Below, piece by piece: positions 43,775-57,355 of a stretch of DNA of 64,000 nucleotides; the stretch's first letter is position 1, and every line of letters starts with the position of its first letter. Under the pieces are notes generated by a model that saw only the letters and a list, made by a program, of their open reading frames with translations, had not been told where the DNA came from and made no database searches. A program made the position numbers and the translations under genes. This stretch comes from Larix kaempferi (lineage: Eukaryota > Streptophyta > Pinopsida > Pinales > Pinaceae), in contig BSBM01000486.1 of the NCBI GenBank assembly GCA_027924585.1, positions 43,952,501-44,016,500 on the forward strand, given 5' to 3'.

Positions 43775-46086
43775 TGTAACACCCCATCCTTGTGATGGGT
43801 GTTAGTCTTCTTTTACATTGAAGCAATTATAAATGGAAGCATAATTTAACTAAAATTTAATTAATCTGATGTAATGCATATTCATCAAATTTCTCATTCA
43901 TTTTACCATGCAAAAATAGATTTATGTGCATATTCTACATATTTACATATATATGTAAAATGCATAAAACACAAATAGAATAATTTACAAATTTCACAAC
44001 ATAATTCTACAATTTTACTTTTGCAATAATAACCCATTTTTATGTATGTCTAAGAAAAATGACTAAGTAGAAAGAAAGTAGAATACCTCTCTTGTAGGTG
44101 TAGTTGGAAGCATTCCCTTGATACATTCTAGTAGATCCATTCGATTCAATTAGTATTATAAGTCTTTCCCAAACTGGGATTAATCCTCCAAACTAACTAT
44201 CATCATGCTGCTAGTTCTAGGAAACCCTAGCCCTCCATGCCCATAGCTCTGATAACCACAACAACAACACTCATTCTTAATTACGATGAGCTAATCCGCA
44301 TTCTAACTAATCAATCCTAAATCCTAAATATGCAATAACCATTCCATAGTCACAAAGTGTTGTTAACCTCCAAAACCCTTTTCTCGATTCCCCTCGATCT
44401 CCTCAAATACTCCCCCTCTTCCTCCTTCCAATACCTCCAATTCAAGGTCAAATCCCACCATAAAGATAGTTCACCAAGTACATTAATGGTATGACATTCC
44501 CCTTTATAGTCTCAACTAATAAATTTACTCCAATCCTGACTCGTAAATCTAAATATTATAAAATATTAAAATACGTTTATGTTGATTATTTATTCACGCA
44601 AATATCATTCACACCACTAATTTGTTATCATTCACATCAAAATCGTTAGGTATGCATTAAATGGGTCCACTTATACACAACTAAGAGTTTATCCATATGA
44701 GATATAATGGTCGACGAAATTAGGTATCCACAAATGACAATTGACTAATGAAACTAATACTTTATATTTTAAATTAGAACACAAACGAATGTGAGTGGCC
44801 TAATGCTACATGACTAGAGAATGGAATTTTTAGTAACATCAATTAATAGCCTAATTAACATCGCATATTACTACTTTCACAATCATTCACCACCACACAC
44901 TATAATATTACTAGCACCAATACGTACTTGGATTTACATCATAACTATTACTAGCATACGTGCACAAGATGTGTATGGGTGGCCATCGTACACATAGCTT
45001 GCAGATGTAGTATATGCGACCATCATCACCTCTAATGCATAAATCCTAACTAACAATTCAATAACTACCACACATGCAAGACAAGATAACCACACATGCA
45101 AGGAAACACAACCCCACATGCAAGGAAACCATAAGGTACCATCAACATTAACCAATAATTAAGTTAGGAGCCATCAAAATTATACTTACTTTTGTCTTAA
45201 TGAATTAAACAATTATTTATAAGTGAAAGGTACCAACTACAACTAGTTTGGTGTCTCAAATCCCCAACCCAAAATGGTACTAATCTAATCATCCTTCCTT
45301 CCTAACCTACTTCCAACTTCCACTTCCTATCAATTCCTCTATAGGAATATCCTAGAGCATCAACTATATCAACCTAACCCCAAATATAACCCGTAAGTGG
45401 AATCATCGAGTAAATCGACCTAACCTCCCCAGCAGGAAACCGATGGTCGACATCTCACAACTTGGAGAACATGGCTCAACACATCCCTCCCATGACTGCA
45501 AATTTAAGAGGATACACATTGGGAAATACCTCCACCCCTCCCAACAGGACTAGGGCCACACCCTATCATAAATTACAAAGTGTTGCTATTGTGGTTATCA
45601 TATTGGTGTCATTGAATGACCATTTTGGGCAACCCAGTTTCTTGCACAAACCTACACTATCCCACACATCATAACAAGTATCTGGATATCACTTATCCCT
45701 TGTAACATGTGGGTTAGTATTACTCAAAACATACATCCATGCACAACATTCTTTCATTATTTCCATGTCAATTACCAATTAATCAATCATCGGTTAATGT
45801 AAACAATTTAACATATCTATCATGTGCATGGCATCTATCAATTCATTCAACTATAACATGCAATGGTATCCACTTTTCTCATCATTTCATTTTAAATTTT
45901 GCAAACAAATTGTCATGATTAATAAGAGGGATGATAAACATAAAACATAACTATTACATATAATTAGGTTCATAATTCCACAGGCATAGTTTACTCAGTC
46001 AAGTTGAGTCCAATAGGTAATAAGCAAGTAAATACACTATGTCAAAATGTTGTATATATGTCCAATCAAAATATGGGGTCTTACAA
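43775..46086 (-). repeat. Probable 5' LTR of chromovirus G (minus strand)
   Basis: The plus strand reads TGTAACACCCCATCC..ATGGGGTCTTACA, a TG..CA segment with matching TGTAA/TTACA ends. Orientation follows from the tRNA-Met site adjoining 43775 on the minus strand. About 2.3 kb. Assignment to the gag-pol at 27700-23290 rests on strand and lineage, because its sister LTR is outside the window. Confidence 0.65.
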
Positions 46087-48173
46087 TATATAAATACAAT
46101 ATATGCAAGTGATCAATTACATTAGTTCCGAGTCATGGGAATCACCAACCAAATTCCTCATGCATGCTAGGTGTGGGGAAAAAGGGCCACAAAGGGGAGT
46201 GGATGGAGCACCTGCCCTAGTTCATTACAAACATAATTTTAATATCAAGTTTTGAAGAAGACTTGGTCTATGTTTAGTGAAACATCACCATACTATTCAC
46301 GTTTTTCTTTTAACTTCTTAAAAAATGAACAATAACACAACATGGGTGCACAAAAAGGGTGAAGAAGGATCAATTCTAGGTCAATCGAAACATACAATGA
46401 CACATAGAATCCACATAGTACCAAAATATTGATTTACGAATAACAAAGAGGGTGTCGAATTACCTTAATCCACTAGAGTTGTGCTACCAAAAATTCCTTA
46501 TGACTTGCAACCCCCTTGGATTTTGTTTTGGAACTCGTTTCCTAGCTCCAATGACATATGAATGCTAGATAAGTGTGTTTCAAAGGTATGAAGAGTGATG
46601 GTGGTGCCAAATTAGTTTGATAGGGGCATATTATATTCATCATTGCATGCATAGGTTGAAAACAAAATGAAGTGGATGAATATAGCTAAGAAAGGTGGTA
46701 ACAATGATATACAGTTAAGATGTCTGTTCACAGTTGGACTTGACTCACCTTATTTGCATCAACATAAATTCCCTTAGGGGAGAAGTACGATGGATCTAAG
46801 GTGGCATGAATTTCATGGGGAGGATATCACTACTATCTTTTAGATTTCTAAAACAAATCAACTAACAAATCACAATGATACTACTGCATTATTATAACAT
46901 TCAATGCCCAAGATCTTCGCTTAAGTGTGTTTAACATGTAAATTAATATCACTATGAAGCATTAAAACCAGGATCAAGTCTTACGTACAAGAAATAACAA
47001 CATACCTTGGTATTGTGGCCAGGTTATTATCATTCATACCTTCTCATTTCATTGTTAACTAATGTATCATATCAAACCGCCATAGTTTTTATTACACCAT
47101 GATATCAATGCTCAAGTTCTTCCATCCTATGATTCCATTCCAACTATTGTGACTAAATACAATGTTGTTATACCATGATTTTGGGTTTGTCGGAGTCATG
47201 GTATGTCACTTTCAATGTGATCCATTACATTAATCAAACCTACAAATAATCCTTTTATATCACCATCAACGATGCACACATAATAAAAATCTCAAGGCCA
47301 TCACATTGAAATGCACAATGAAACTATATGCATGAAACTCCTTGAAGTATCATAATGCAGAAAGTAAGATATATTGATAACATCAAATATATTCAAAGGA
47401 ATATAAGACCCTTGTTGAAATAACCATTATGTAGGAAACATAGAACCAACCAACCATATAGTGAAACCAAGTTACAAAGCTATGAAACCTTGTCACTAAA
47501 TATCCTTTATGGCTCCACAAGGTCCATATGGGGCCCCCTTCTCCTTATATTTGTGTATGTTGTTACTTTATTGATGATATTTAGATGAATAAATGGTTTC
47601 AAGTAGAGAGAATGGTGAACTTTATGACTCTTTGCAAATTGGTAGTGTTGAGCTGAAAATTAGGTCAATAGTGGTTATGAAGATCTCACCTTCTATCTTT
47701 GTCACCCCCTCACTCACACTAATTTTCCCAATGTCTTTCTTCCACATAATCAAATGCCAACAATATCTTATTTCTTCAATGCTCTTCAATATAAAAATAT
47801 TTTCAACAAACTCCTCTCCCAAACCTTTTCACTCAATAACAAATTCACAATATTCTCCCAATTAATATTGTGAGAATATCAATCCACATTCTCTTGGCTC
47901 ATATTGATCCACATACTCAACACCTTACTCATTTATTTCTTTAACAAATTATTCTTTAAAATAACTTTCTTTATCTATTTATGTAATTTCTAAAAATTGC
48001 TTTCCTTTAACATATTCATAAAGTATTTCACTTACGATGCTACTAATTTGCATGCTTAACATTTCATCATGATTCCCTTCATTAATATATTTAAGTTTTG
48101 GATCTTTAGTGTTGCAATCAATACCAACATCATCACAATCAACTTTATCCACATTACCCTATCATTGTGGCAT
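46087..48173. other. Unassigned non-coding region
   Basis: AT-rich; no domain, repeat or RNA gene recognised in about 2.1 kb. Short open frames show no family residues. Confidence 0.5.
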
Positions 48174-49661
48174 GTAATACCTCATTTTGACCTTTAAGAT
48201 ATATTAGCTTTTAATGTAAATATTGTATACATGTGATGTATGTTTCCCTAGAGTGGAGCTCAAATCCAAGGCCCCGCTAGTGGATGCTCGAATTTTATTT
48301 AAAAAGCAAGTATTAGATATTATGTTACCCATGTGCTATTTAGCCATGGAACATTGTAAAAATTATGTAAATAAACATCATGCAATAAAATACCAAAACT
48401 GGTTATGGAAGCAACTAATGAGAAGGGGCCATGTGTATCCACTAGGGAGTGGTGAGGGGGTTGTGGGATTGAACCATAGGCTGCCAAATGTCATCTTGAG
48501 AACCCATTTGACTTTCTTTGCTTTCATTTAATTCTGTGTAAGAAGGTTGTTGAAGAAATCAGTCCATGACTTCAATGGAGCATGGGCAACCCAGAAATTC
48601 GTATGGTAGAGTATGGGCTCTGTTTTCTTGACCCACAAGTCACCCTACCTCATGGGAATGGATTTTTCCCCATTCCCTTCCATTATGGAAGAACCCAGCA
48701 TCAGTTTTCATCCATTACGAATTCCAAGCAGTGAGAAAAACCAGAAATCGCAACTTTGCAAGAACCCACGTTTTGAAGAGCCATAAATGCCCAAAATTTG
48801 GTATTGACAGTGAAATCCAATGGGGGATCCATAGGTATTAACCTTGGTATGAAATTGAGAGCATTAGCTACCTTGAAATCCATTGGAAAACCCAGTTTTT
48901 ATAGCCCAAAAATCCAGTGACGGGATTGAGTTATTTTGATGACAGAATTGTGAGAAATCCAAGTGTGAATGTTTCAACAGAGGATTGGATTGCTTGAATT
49001 TAGCTTGAGATGTTTGTAGCTCTGTGGTTGAGCTCACTAGATTAGCATCCTCCTCATTTTCTTATTGCATGCTTGATAAACCCAACTGTGTGTTGGCTTA
49101 GCATGACTGTTGAGTGAAACCATGGCTGTGAGTGAGCCTGTTTAGATCCTCCTTAGTGGATACACATCCCAGCTCGGGGGTGATCTCTCAGTTGAAAGAA
49201 TATAGGTTGGACAGAGATCTATGGTTGGGTGGAATGTTTCTCTCACATAGCCAATTGTTTGGACAACTTCATCTTCAAGATAAGTATTCTTTGTGGTCTA
49301 ATTTATATGCATTATGTGTTCTACAATGTGTTAATTATGAATGTTAATTGTTCATGTTAATGAGATGAAATGAATATCTCAGTATGGTTGATCCGAAGCT
49401 TGTGCATAGCATGAGAATGGGATTTATTCTCTGTTTGATTGATTCATCATCTGCTTGGGATAAATATGCTGATGCATCCCCTTCTGCGTGTGTGTCATTA
49501 TGGTTATTCCAATGTGTTTATATTGAGTATGTATTTGCACACACAATTTTTATTTATCCATGAATTTCTTACTAACGAATGGGGCTAAGATTGTCAAATA
49601 AGCCCAGTATGTTTGGTAATGTTTCCTTCCTTGCATTGGATTGATGGAAGGGGACATGACA
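48174..49661 (+). repeat. Probable 5' LTR of chromovirus-like element H
   Basis: It starts TGTAATACCTCATTTTGACC, a typical head of chromovirus LTRs. It ends GGGGACATGACA before a tRNA-Met type primer site. No second copy lies in the window, so boundaries rest on the ends only. Confidence 0.68.
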
Positions 49662-49664
49662 GAG

Positions 49665-49678
49665 TGGTATCAAATCCC
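49665..49678 (+). other. Primer-binding site of element H
   Basis: TGGTATCAAATCCC lies three bases (GAG) after the LTR. It is close to TGGTATCAGAGCC. Confidence 0.72.
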
Positions 49679-51840
49679 ATGTTGCAGCACTGGGGCTGCT
49701 TGGGCCAAACTCTAAGTTACAGGTAGATAGCAGAACATTTTAACACAGTATTGGAGAAGTTTGGGGCATCATTTTGATATGGAAAAATGGTAGGATCAGA
49801 TTTATCAGATGTGGCAGATGATCACACCATTGGAGAGAGCTCTCCAACATATTTCCAATGGTACCAGACTCGCCTCATTTGACCAAGGACGAAGGAGTTA
49901 TGACCCCCGAAAGTTGCAGGGCTGAAGGCGTTCCAGGGTTGCGGATTTCGGATTTCGGGAACACAAAGTTTTGAAAAAAAGTGTGTTCCAGTTTCCGCAA
50001 TCTCGAACCCGCAATTTCGGGTTTCGGGTTGTGGGAACGGGGATTTCCAAAACTTGCATTTTGGATTTCCGCAATTCCAAACCCGCAATTTCGGGTTTCA
50101 GGTTGCGGGTTGTGGGTTGCGGGATGGTTACATTCCGTGACCGCGACTTCACTTTCCGAACCCAAAATTTTGGGTTTCAGGTTTTGGGTTGCGGGTTGCG
50201 GGATGGTTACATTTCCATGACCGCGACTTTACTTTCCGAACCCACAAGTTCGGGTTGCGGGTTGCGGGATGGTTACATTTCCGTGACTGTGACTTGACTT
50301 TCCGCACCCGCAATTTTGGGTTGCGGGATGCGGGTTGCGGGGTGGCAAAAAAAAAAAGCAAGAGCTTGCGGAATCAAAATTGGTTGAGGTCAGTGGCGTT
50401 CTGAGGCTATTAACAAAGGCCATGAATGAACCAGTGAGGATCCCAAGCCCATTATGCTCCAATTTGGCAGAAAATTGGAATTAATAGCTTTTACAAATCA
50501 GTGTCCCAACGCTTGACAGAAGGTCAAATTGAGCCGAAACTGATATGGGGTGATCATAGAGCAGGCACAGTGTTAAGTTTGGAATTTTGGAGCCAAACTC
50601 CAAATGATGTGGAGTCGAGGTGAGTGCGAAGGCCAAAAAGCACTATTCCGGGCCACTCTTTGGAAATTTTGAAAAGCATGCAGTGGATGAACGAGACCTT
50701 AGATGAAGGATTCAAGAAATCTACTGAACTCAACATTTCTTATTCTCATTAAAATAGACAATTCACATTAGACAAAGATTTTCTAGAAATGCTTAGTTTG
50801 GGAGATAGCCATTTTTGGCCCAAAATTTGAAATTTTGAAAAAATGTGAAAAGTAGAAAGTAGTCAAACCCAGAATTTTATAGCAGATGAACAACGCATCG
50901 GAATAGAAATCCGCAAGTTTCTGAGTGTTCCTTGTTATATAGGCTAACTTCAACCTAAAGAAAAGTTTTCTTTTTTCTTCATATATTTTCTTCTACAGAT
51001 GGATGAAGTCGGTAGTTCAGGATATTTTGTAACTGTGTAAAAGTGCAGAAATTGTGGTGAAAATTGTCATTTTTGAAGTAATGCAATTTCCACACCCGAT
51101 GTCAGAATGGAGCATGTGGATAGGCATTGGAAAGCTTATCCAGCAGGGAATAATGGTGCATGACCAAAATTTGAATGAGGTTTTCATATATTATATATAT
51201 TTAGAGCAGAAAAGTTCCAGTGGTTGTTTTGACAAATTGTTGTCAATATGGGCAATTTCTAGAATTGCATGCCTGGAAAGTAGAAAGTTAGAATATTATG
51301 CATGAGTATATATATTGAATTGATGCTTGGTGATTAAATCATATCTAATGATTCCTTGTGTGTTTTCTAGAGGCCATGAAATCATACCAGCTATGATGTG
51401 GAAGAGGAATCCCATGCGGCGATGAAGGATTGGAAAGGGAGAATCCCTTAACCCTGTTTTGCTACTATATTTATATTTTATGAGATTGATGTGTAGAAAA
51501 TTATGGCATGAGAATGCTGAAAATGCCATAGATCAAAGGGATGGCATGAATATGCATTGGATGGCATATTAATAAACATTGCACAATGTATGAGCAGGTG
51601 CTTGTGCACACATAGGATATTACATATTGGTAAAAGTAGTAAGGTTCTACATATGCAATGAACCATTAATGGCAAATATTTTGGTTGATAATCACAATTG
51701 GTGTTGGTATTGGTTGTAGGACAAAAGACAACATAAGCATGGCTAAATGTGTTGATGATATTGTTGCATATGGCCAACAACCTTGTGAAGAAAAGGCTAG
51801 GGCAACAAATCCATGATCAAGAGATTGGTGGAAGGATTCT
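49679..51840 (+). other. Leader of element H, non-coding, with GC-rich repeats
   Basis: No gag was found before element C interrupts at 51841. Repeats at 49915-50345 are described separately. The rest looks like ordinary untranslated leader. Confidence 0.55.
49915..50345 (+). repeat. GGGTTGC-rich tandem repeats in H
   Basis: CGGGTTTCGGG and GGGTTGCGGG strings recur. Three longer units start GGGATGGTTACAT at 50121, 50200 and 50266 (spacings 79 and 66), each with a CCGTGAC or CCATGAC element and ACTTTCCG. Multi-frame open stretches here are repeat artefacts. Confidence 0.9.
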
Positions 51841-52594
51841 TGTTAACACCCAAAAAGTGTTCACCATCTCATCTCCCTCATTACATGATTCATTTGTCTA
51901 TATTTCCTATCATATTTGCCTCCAAAACCTTAAAAAACCATTAAAAAGCCTCTAAAAGGCCAAAAACCCTCATTTTTCCCCAAAATAATTTAAATTTCCT
52001 CCAAAAATAGCAAAAACCCTCTAAAAGGGCCCTAAATTCTCAAAAATCAAATAAAAGGGAATAAAAAATATTAAAAAAGAGGAAAAAGTGGGAAAACAGG
52101 AAGCAAAAACCCTATACAATTGACCTAAACCATATGGTACCAAAAACCATGGGTCAACACTCCACCACTAAAAACCTATAAATAGGTGATGGAGGCTCCC
52201 CATTTCACATCCACAATCTTCCCTATCCTCACTCTGCCAAAATCACTCTTGAAACCCTAGCTTACCATTTGAGCTAGTTTTTCCCATTTGAGTGCCCCTT
52301 TTGGCCCATTATTCAAACACCTTGGAGAAGGAGAAGGAACCCATTGGAGCACGGAAGCAGCCCTCCTAGACTACTGCAAGAGCTCCACCAACCTCAACAC
52401 TTGAGGTAAATTTAATACAAAAGAAAAATTTCTATCATCTTGTCATTGTTTTTTATTACTATTAATGCTCATGCTAGGTTAAATTTAATATTGTTTTACT
52501 GCTTTAATTTACTGTTTATTGAACTGCTACTAAGGAGGCCCTTCTCCTTAGTAGGTGTTCATTTGCACAAGCTAGGGTGAAAACCCCAGCTACA
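51841..52594 (+). repeat. 5' LTR of element C
   Basis: It runs TGTTAACACCCAAAAAGTG to CCCCAGCTACA, 754 bp, clearly related to LTRs at 3684 and 15146. TATAAATA is at 52177-52184. Confidence 0.93.
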
Positions 52595-52598
52595 ATTT

Positions 52599-52608
52599 TG
52601 GCGACTCC
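52599..52608 (+). other. Primer-binding site of element C (TGGCGACTCC)
   Basis: It follows the LTR after four bases and is identical to B's site. Confidence 0.7.
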
Positions 52609-52709
52609 ACTAGTGTTCCTTTGAATTTCTGGTTAAAATTTTTAAAAACATTTTAGTTTTTTGCAAGTATTTTTCTATTTTCCCTGTTCGGCTGTGGCTT
52701 CGGCCAGTT

Positions 52710-53170
52710 GGGTTTCCCGCTGTAGATCGCAACTTTCGGCCATCTTTCCGCGATCCAAATCGTGTCTGTTTACTCTTTTCCCACGACCCGAGCGCAGCCT
52801 TTTACCTCTTTCCCGCGCTCCAGATCGCAGTTTTTTGCCCCAGACCTGTGATCCAACCACGGCTTTATGCCCCTTTGCCGCTCTCCAAATTGCACATTAT
52901 GGCCGTAAACCCGCGATCCGACCGCAACTCTTCTCCCTTCAGCCATGCCCCAGACCGCGCCTCTTAACCTCAGACCCACGATTCGCCCATCGGTTTCACC
53001 CATTTAACTGCGCCCATCCCACACCTTTCGGCCACAAACCCATGATCCACCTGCAAGTTTTCCCCATACAGCCGCACCCCAAACCGCACCTTTCGGCCGC
53101 AGACTCGCGCCCCGATCGTAAGTTTCACCCGTACAGCCACGCTCCAGACCATGCATTTCAGTCACAGGCT
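52710..53170 (+). repeat. Palindrome-type array in the C leader
   Basis: About ten loosely related units of about 40-50 bp carry CGCGATCC, CGCTCCAGATCGC and similar, separated by TTT-CCC spacers. It is the counterpart of 4680-4995. Confidence 0.72.
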
Positions 53171-53394
53171 CGCACTCTATTTTCTACATTTTTTACCCTC
53201 TTTTGAACCCAGAACTTTGCTGCAATATTTTCTGCACCTACACAACCACATGTTCTGTCTGCATCCATACTTACCTACATCCTTTTTTCTGCAGTTTGAT
53301 TTTTGTTCCATTTATAGATTTTTTTAAGTTTCTACCTTTCAATTGAAAAAATAAAATTTTGCATTACAAGTTTTATCTTTGCATTCTTATTATT

Positions 53395-54191
53395 GGTTAA
53401 AAAGTTGCCCACCCCATGGCACTTTTGATTGGGTTCATTACCTCACATGCACACACTCCGTCACCTAATTCAAATGAGCCTTAAAATACTACTTAACACA
53501 ACCAACATTCTAACCCCACTTGGGGAACACATAAGAATATTGTAGTTAGGTAGGATAGGGGGGATAGGAATCCAAATAACACCCCTCTGTCGCTTACACT
53601 TGAGACATAGTTGTTGTCCATTAGGGAACCAAAATCCCCTAGTATTTTTTGGCACGGTCACAACCAGTTTATCAGAGGGCCTCTCCCTTAGGAGGGTTGA
53701 AGTAGCCAGACTAGTTCCAGAGGCCTGAGTGGAATACTGCAATCCATTCAGTAACCGAAGGCTACCTACTTGTTGGTCTGCATGTGGTGATTCCTTTTAG
53801 GCCCACACGGTGATAGGACCAAAGCTGCAGATTCACCTTTTCTGGACATGTCATGAAGGAGGTATCTTAGTTGCTTTTCTTCTAGGATTGTCTTACCCGG
53901 TGTCCCTCCCGGTAGGGGGATATCTTTAGCCACTTGGCTCTACTATCCATATTGTCTAACTTTGATTTCATCACCTTGCAGAGGATATGTCTGGTTGAGT
54001 CAGAATACTATTTAGCTAGGTGTTTGCATGCTCCCTTACCTCCCTTTGTTCTAACAAGTCCACTGTTTTTTTTTTTAAGGAAACCTACTGCTTATTAGTA
54101 TTCTGACCATTGTTGTTGACGCTCCGCTTATTGTAGCACAGCTGTTACAGTGAGCGTTTCGAGCTGGTTGTTGGCCTGAGTTCCGTCTTTT
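53395..54191 (+). other. Conserved non-coding leader block of element C
   Basis: It aligns with 5225-5990 of B. The two copies share no reading frame on either strand. CACCTTGCAG at about 53975 resembles a splice acceptor. Confidence 0.6.
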
Positions 54192-56160
54192 TTGCGCTCT
54201 CCTTCTGCATGCTCGGCTGCATTAGGGTTTTTGAGTTGTTTTTCACTCAACACAACCCCCAGATACTTAACACCATCTGTCACCATTGAGTCCTCGAGAC
54301 ACTCTCGGCGCCTCTGGGGTGAGCCCCCGCAACAAGGTTCACTTGACATCACCAGTCATAGATGTAGAGGTTCATCACTTGATACCACTTGTCACAGACC
54401 TCGAGCTTTGTCACTTGACTCTACTCGTCGATGACATAGAACTTCGTCCCCTGGCTCTGACGCCCCTTATTTCACATCTGATTCTGAGGCAGAGTCTAAG
54501 AACCCCACTTACACTGCACCAACCAGCCCCATGGCTGGCACGACATCCAACCCTTTCTTTGTAGGGACCATTGGTGGAGCGTCCACCACCACCCCAGCTA
54601 CCACACCCGCTTTGGGTATGCCCTCAATGGGGCCCACACCCACCATTCTAGTCACTGTGCCAATTCCAGTGGCTAGCATACCCAACCCAACCCCACTAGT
54701 GACTCACACTACGCTTAGTGGCGCAAGACCCTCCCATACCACCTCTACCCCCCTGGTTGGGGGTCACATCCCTATCATAAACCCAGCCCCTACACTAGGG
54801 GGAATTGGCCCCAACATGGTCACAACCACCAGTATGTCACATCCTTCTACTAGTTTTCCATTCATGGCTAGTCTCAACCTTCCTGACCTAGCCAGACTGA
54901 CCAACGATCCCATCAGACACGAACCTGCATGGCCTCACATACCCACCAAGCTCCCATCTGACATCCCTAAGTTTGAGGGAAAGGCAGGTGAAGACCCCCA
55001 GAACCACATTGTGTCCTTCCATCTATGGTGTTCCTCCAACTCCATAGTGGATGACTCCGTCTGTTACAATGAACCCTCACTGGCTCTATAGCCAAATGGT
55101 ACATCGAGCAGCCCCATGGGACCCATGCCACCTTTACTTCCCTCGCCTCGACCTTCCTGCACTTCTTTCAGTTACCTATCCGCTATGACGCGGGAGTTGA
55201 GATCCTATTGTCTTGCAGACAGAATACGGCCACCCACATCACTAACCATATTCATGAGTGGTGTCAACGCCGAAGCCTGTGCAAAATCAAGTTAGATGAC
55301 CGTATCTTCTTATATTGGTTTCTAAAATCTCTCCTTCCTATCATTTCCAAGGATGTGGCATCCGAGCGACCCTAGTCCGAGGAAGAGGCCATCCTAAAAG
55401 CACAGCAATTTGACCTTATTTACGCCCAGTCTATTTATCTATATACTATTATACCCAACGCCCCCCACGGCAATTCCTCCCGAAACAATGCGCCGAGGGA
55501 ATCCCATGCTGCAGATGTCATCATTGGTCGTATTGCCTCGCATAACCAACCCTTTTCCATAACACGTACTAGTACTGGACCCGACCTTTCGCGGGCTACA
55601 TCTCACTCTGGAGCAACCAATTCGTATGCTCCCATGGCACATAACCACCATTCCCACAGACCCTTATGTCCACCTCAGTGCTTCGGCCATGCGTCCCTCA
55701 CTTACGTCCCCTCGGTCGCACCTAAGCCATATTACCACCCACAGGTTGTGCAAGCTCCTGTATCCTCTCAATCCTCCCCCCTCATATTATCCACCACAGG
55801 CAGCACCTGCGGCAAACCCACAACCCGTTGCATAGACATATCAGCAACCCCCACAAGGTTCAGCACCTACACCGCCTCCACCCACTTATTATCCACCGCA
55901 TCCTTCTGCCACACCGACCCAACCCCAGAACCCACCTACCGCCCAAGGGCAAGTGTACGTGCAACAAAATCCGCAACCTAACCAAAATAACCAATGCCAG
56001 CAAGGCTAGCAAAATCGCGGAAAAGGACATAACCGCGGGAACAACCCCCCTCCGGATCAAGGCGGCCAACCACCTAATCCCCCAAACAACAATAACGTAG
56101 CACCTGCCAACCAAAACCCCGACAAGGCGCCCAAACAAGCTAAAAACCCTAATTTGTGAA
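54192..56160 (+). pseudogene. gag: Gag of element C
   Basis: The frame from about 54192, with a TGA at 54432, leads to MAGTTSNPFF (54531) and is open to 55091. The proline-rich head has one LGMPSMGPTPT unit, then the Retrotrans_gag domain (SDIPKFEGKAGEDPQNH). A deletion of roughly 10 bp near 55062, compared with B, breaks the frame within the domain; the rest (FFQLPIRYDAGVEILL, CRQNTATHITNHIHEW) follows in another frame. The tail is Pro/Gln-rich with an NRGKGHNRGN basic stretch. A degraded knuckle (CSICGVYGLYTHAF) lies near 56170. Confidence 0.87.
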
Positions 56161-56666
56161 CAAACCATCCTTGTTCTATTTGCGGGGTCTATGGCCTTTA
56201 CACACATGCTTTCTCACATTTGGAGCGGGCTCGACAACTTTGGACTGATGATTCCCACCGCCAAGGGCACGCGGCTCCTCAGGCGCCACCTAACCCCCCA
56301 CCACCTCAAAATCAACCCTTGGTGTTACAGAACCCTTTACCAACCCAAGGAGTGGTGAACACTCAACCGTTAGCTCCCCCTCAAGGAAACATGCCACCAC
56401 AACAACAAATCACTTATGCCGCTCTTGATCAACCCATGCTAGACTCAGGTACCCATCACTTGTTAATGATGTCATCCATCGATGTCAACCTTAAAACCCG
56501 TCAGAACCAATACGAATCCACCCCTGAAGCCCCTCTCGTCGACAAAAACACCAATGCTCTTCCCACCGATTAGGAACTGCGAATACCTCCAGCTCCATTA
56601 GATGGCGCCCCAAAAGCCCCTCGCTTCCCACTTCACCGCATCAACAATAACCCCAATGCTCGCGCT

Positions 56667-57355
56667 ATGTCTAATTACAACATTGTGGACGACTTAGCTC
56701 AATCCCCCACAGCCATGTCTGCGTTAGAGGTCTTAAAAAAATGTCCTACACAGCACAAGACTTTGCTATCAGCCATTGGTGCTATTGACCCAACTGATTC
56801 ACAAATGATGGCCTTTGATTTGGACCAATCCGAACCACGCCTGCCTTCCACATTAGCGTTCCAAGTTTCTGCATCCATTCGGAATCTTGTCATCCATCGA
56901 TGCATCATCAATGAGGGTGCCTCTACATGCATTATGTCCACATTCGTTTGGAAAAAGTTGGGATCCCCTACTCTCTAGCAGTCCACCACTGTGTTGCGAG
57001 CCTACAATGGTCGTTTGGCTCAACCCCAAGGTCTCTTAGCTAATGTCCCCATCCAGTTGGCTGGTAAAATAGTGCTTATTGACATAGAGTTCATCAACAC
57101 CCAACTCAATTATAACCTCTTACTTGGCCGCAGTTACATGTACGCCATGCGGGTGGTTTCCTCATCTGTTTTTCATACCATGATGTTCCCCCATGACGGA
57201 CGCGTGGTCAAGATTGATCAACTCACCTATTATGATCCCAATGCCCCCGCTGCACCCGAAAACATTCTCCCCATGGTTGAACAACATGTTTGCAGTGCAT
57301 CTACCTCGTTGGTTTCCTCAGTGGGACTCGGAGTCTACTCAAATATGCCGATGAA
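56667..57355 (+). pseudogene. Aspartic protease of element C, active-site mutant
   Basis: Motif IINEGAST: the catalytic Asp is Asn (AAT, 56910-56912), a G-to-A change from the GAT seen in B. YNLLLGRSYMYAM and SSVFHTMMF follow. A TAG at 56976-56978 also breaks it. The enzyme would be inactive. Confidence 0.9.

Noticed and set aside
43775-46086. Plus-strand LTR starting TGTAACACCCC
   Set aside because: The tRNA-Met site adjoins this end only when read on the minus strand, and no primer site follows 46086, so minus orientation was preferred.
50090-50345. Telomere-like repeat
   Set aside because: GGGTTGC is not the plant telomere unit TTTAGGG, and the spacing is irregular.
49822-50462. Several overlapping frames on both strands in H
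   Set aside because: They are by-products of the GGGTTGC-rich repeat, open in many frames at once.
52661-53206. A 181-residue Pro/Ser/Arg-rich protein in the C leader
   Set aside because: It is a read-through of the palindrome-type repeat units and has no counterpart in B.
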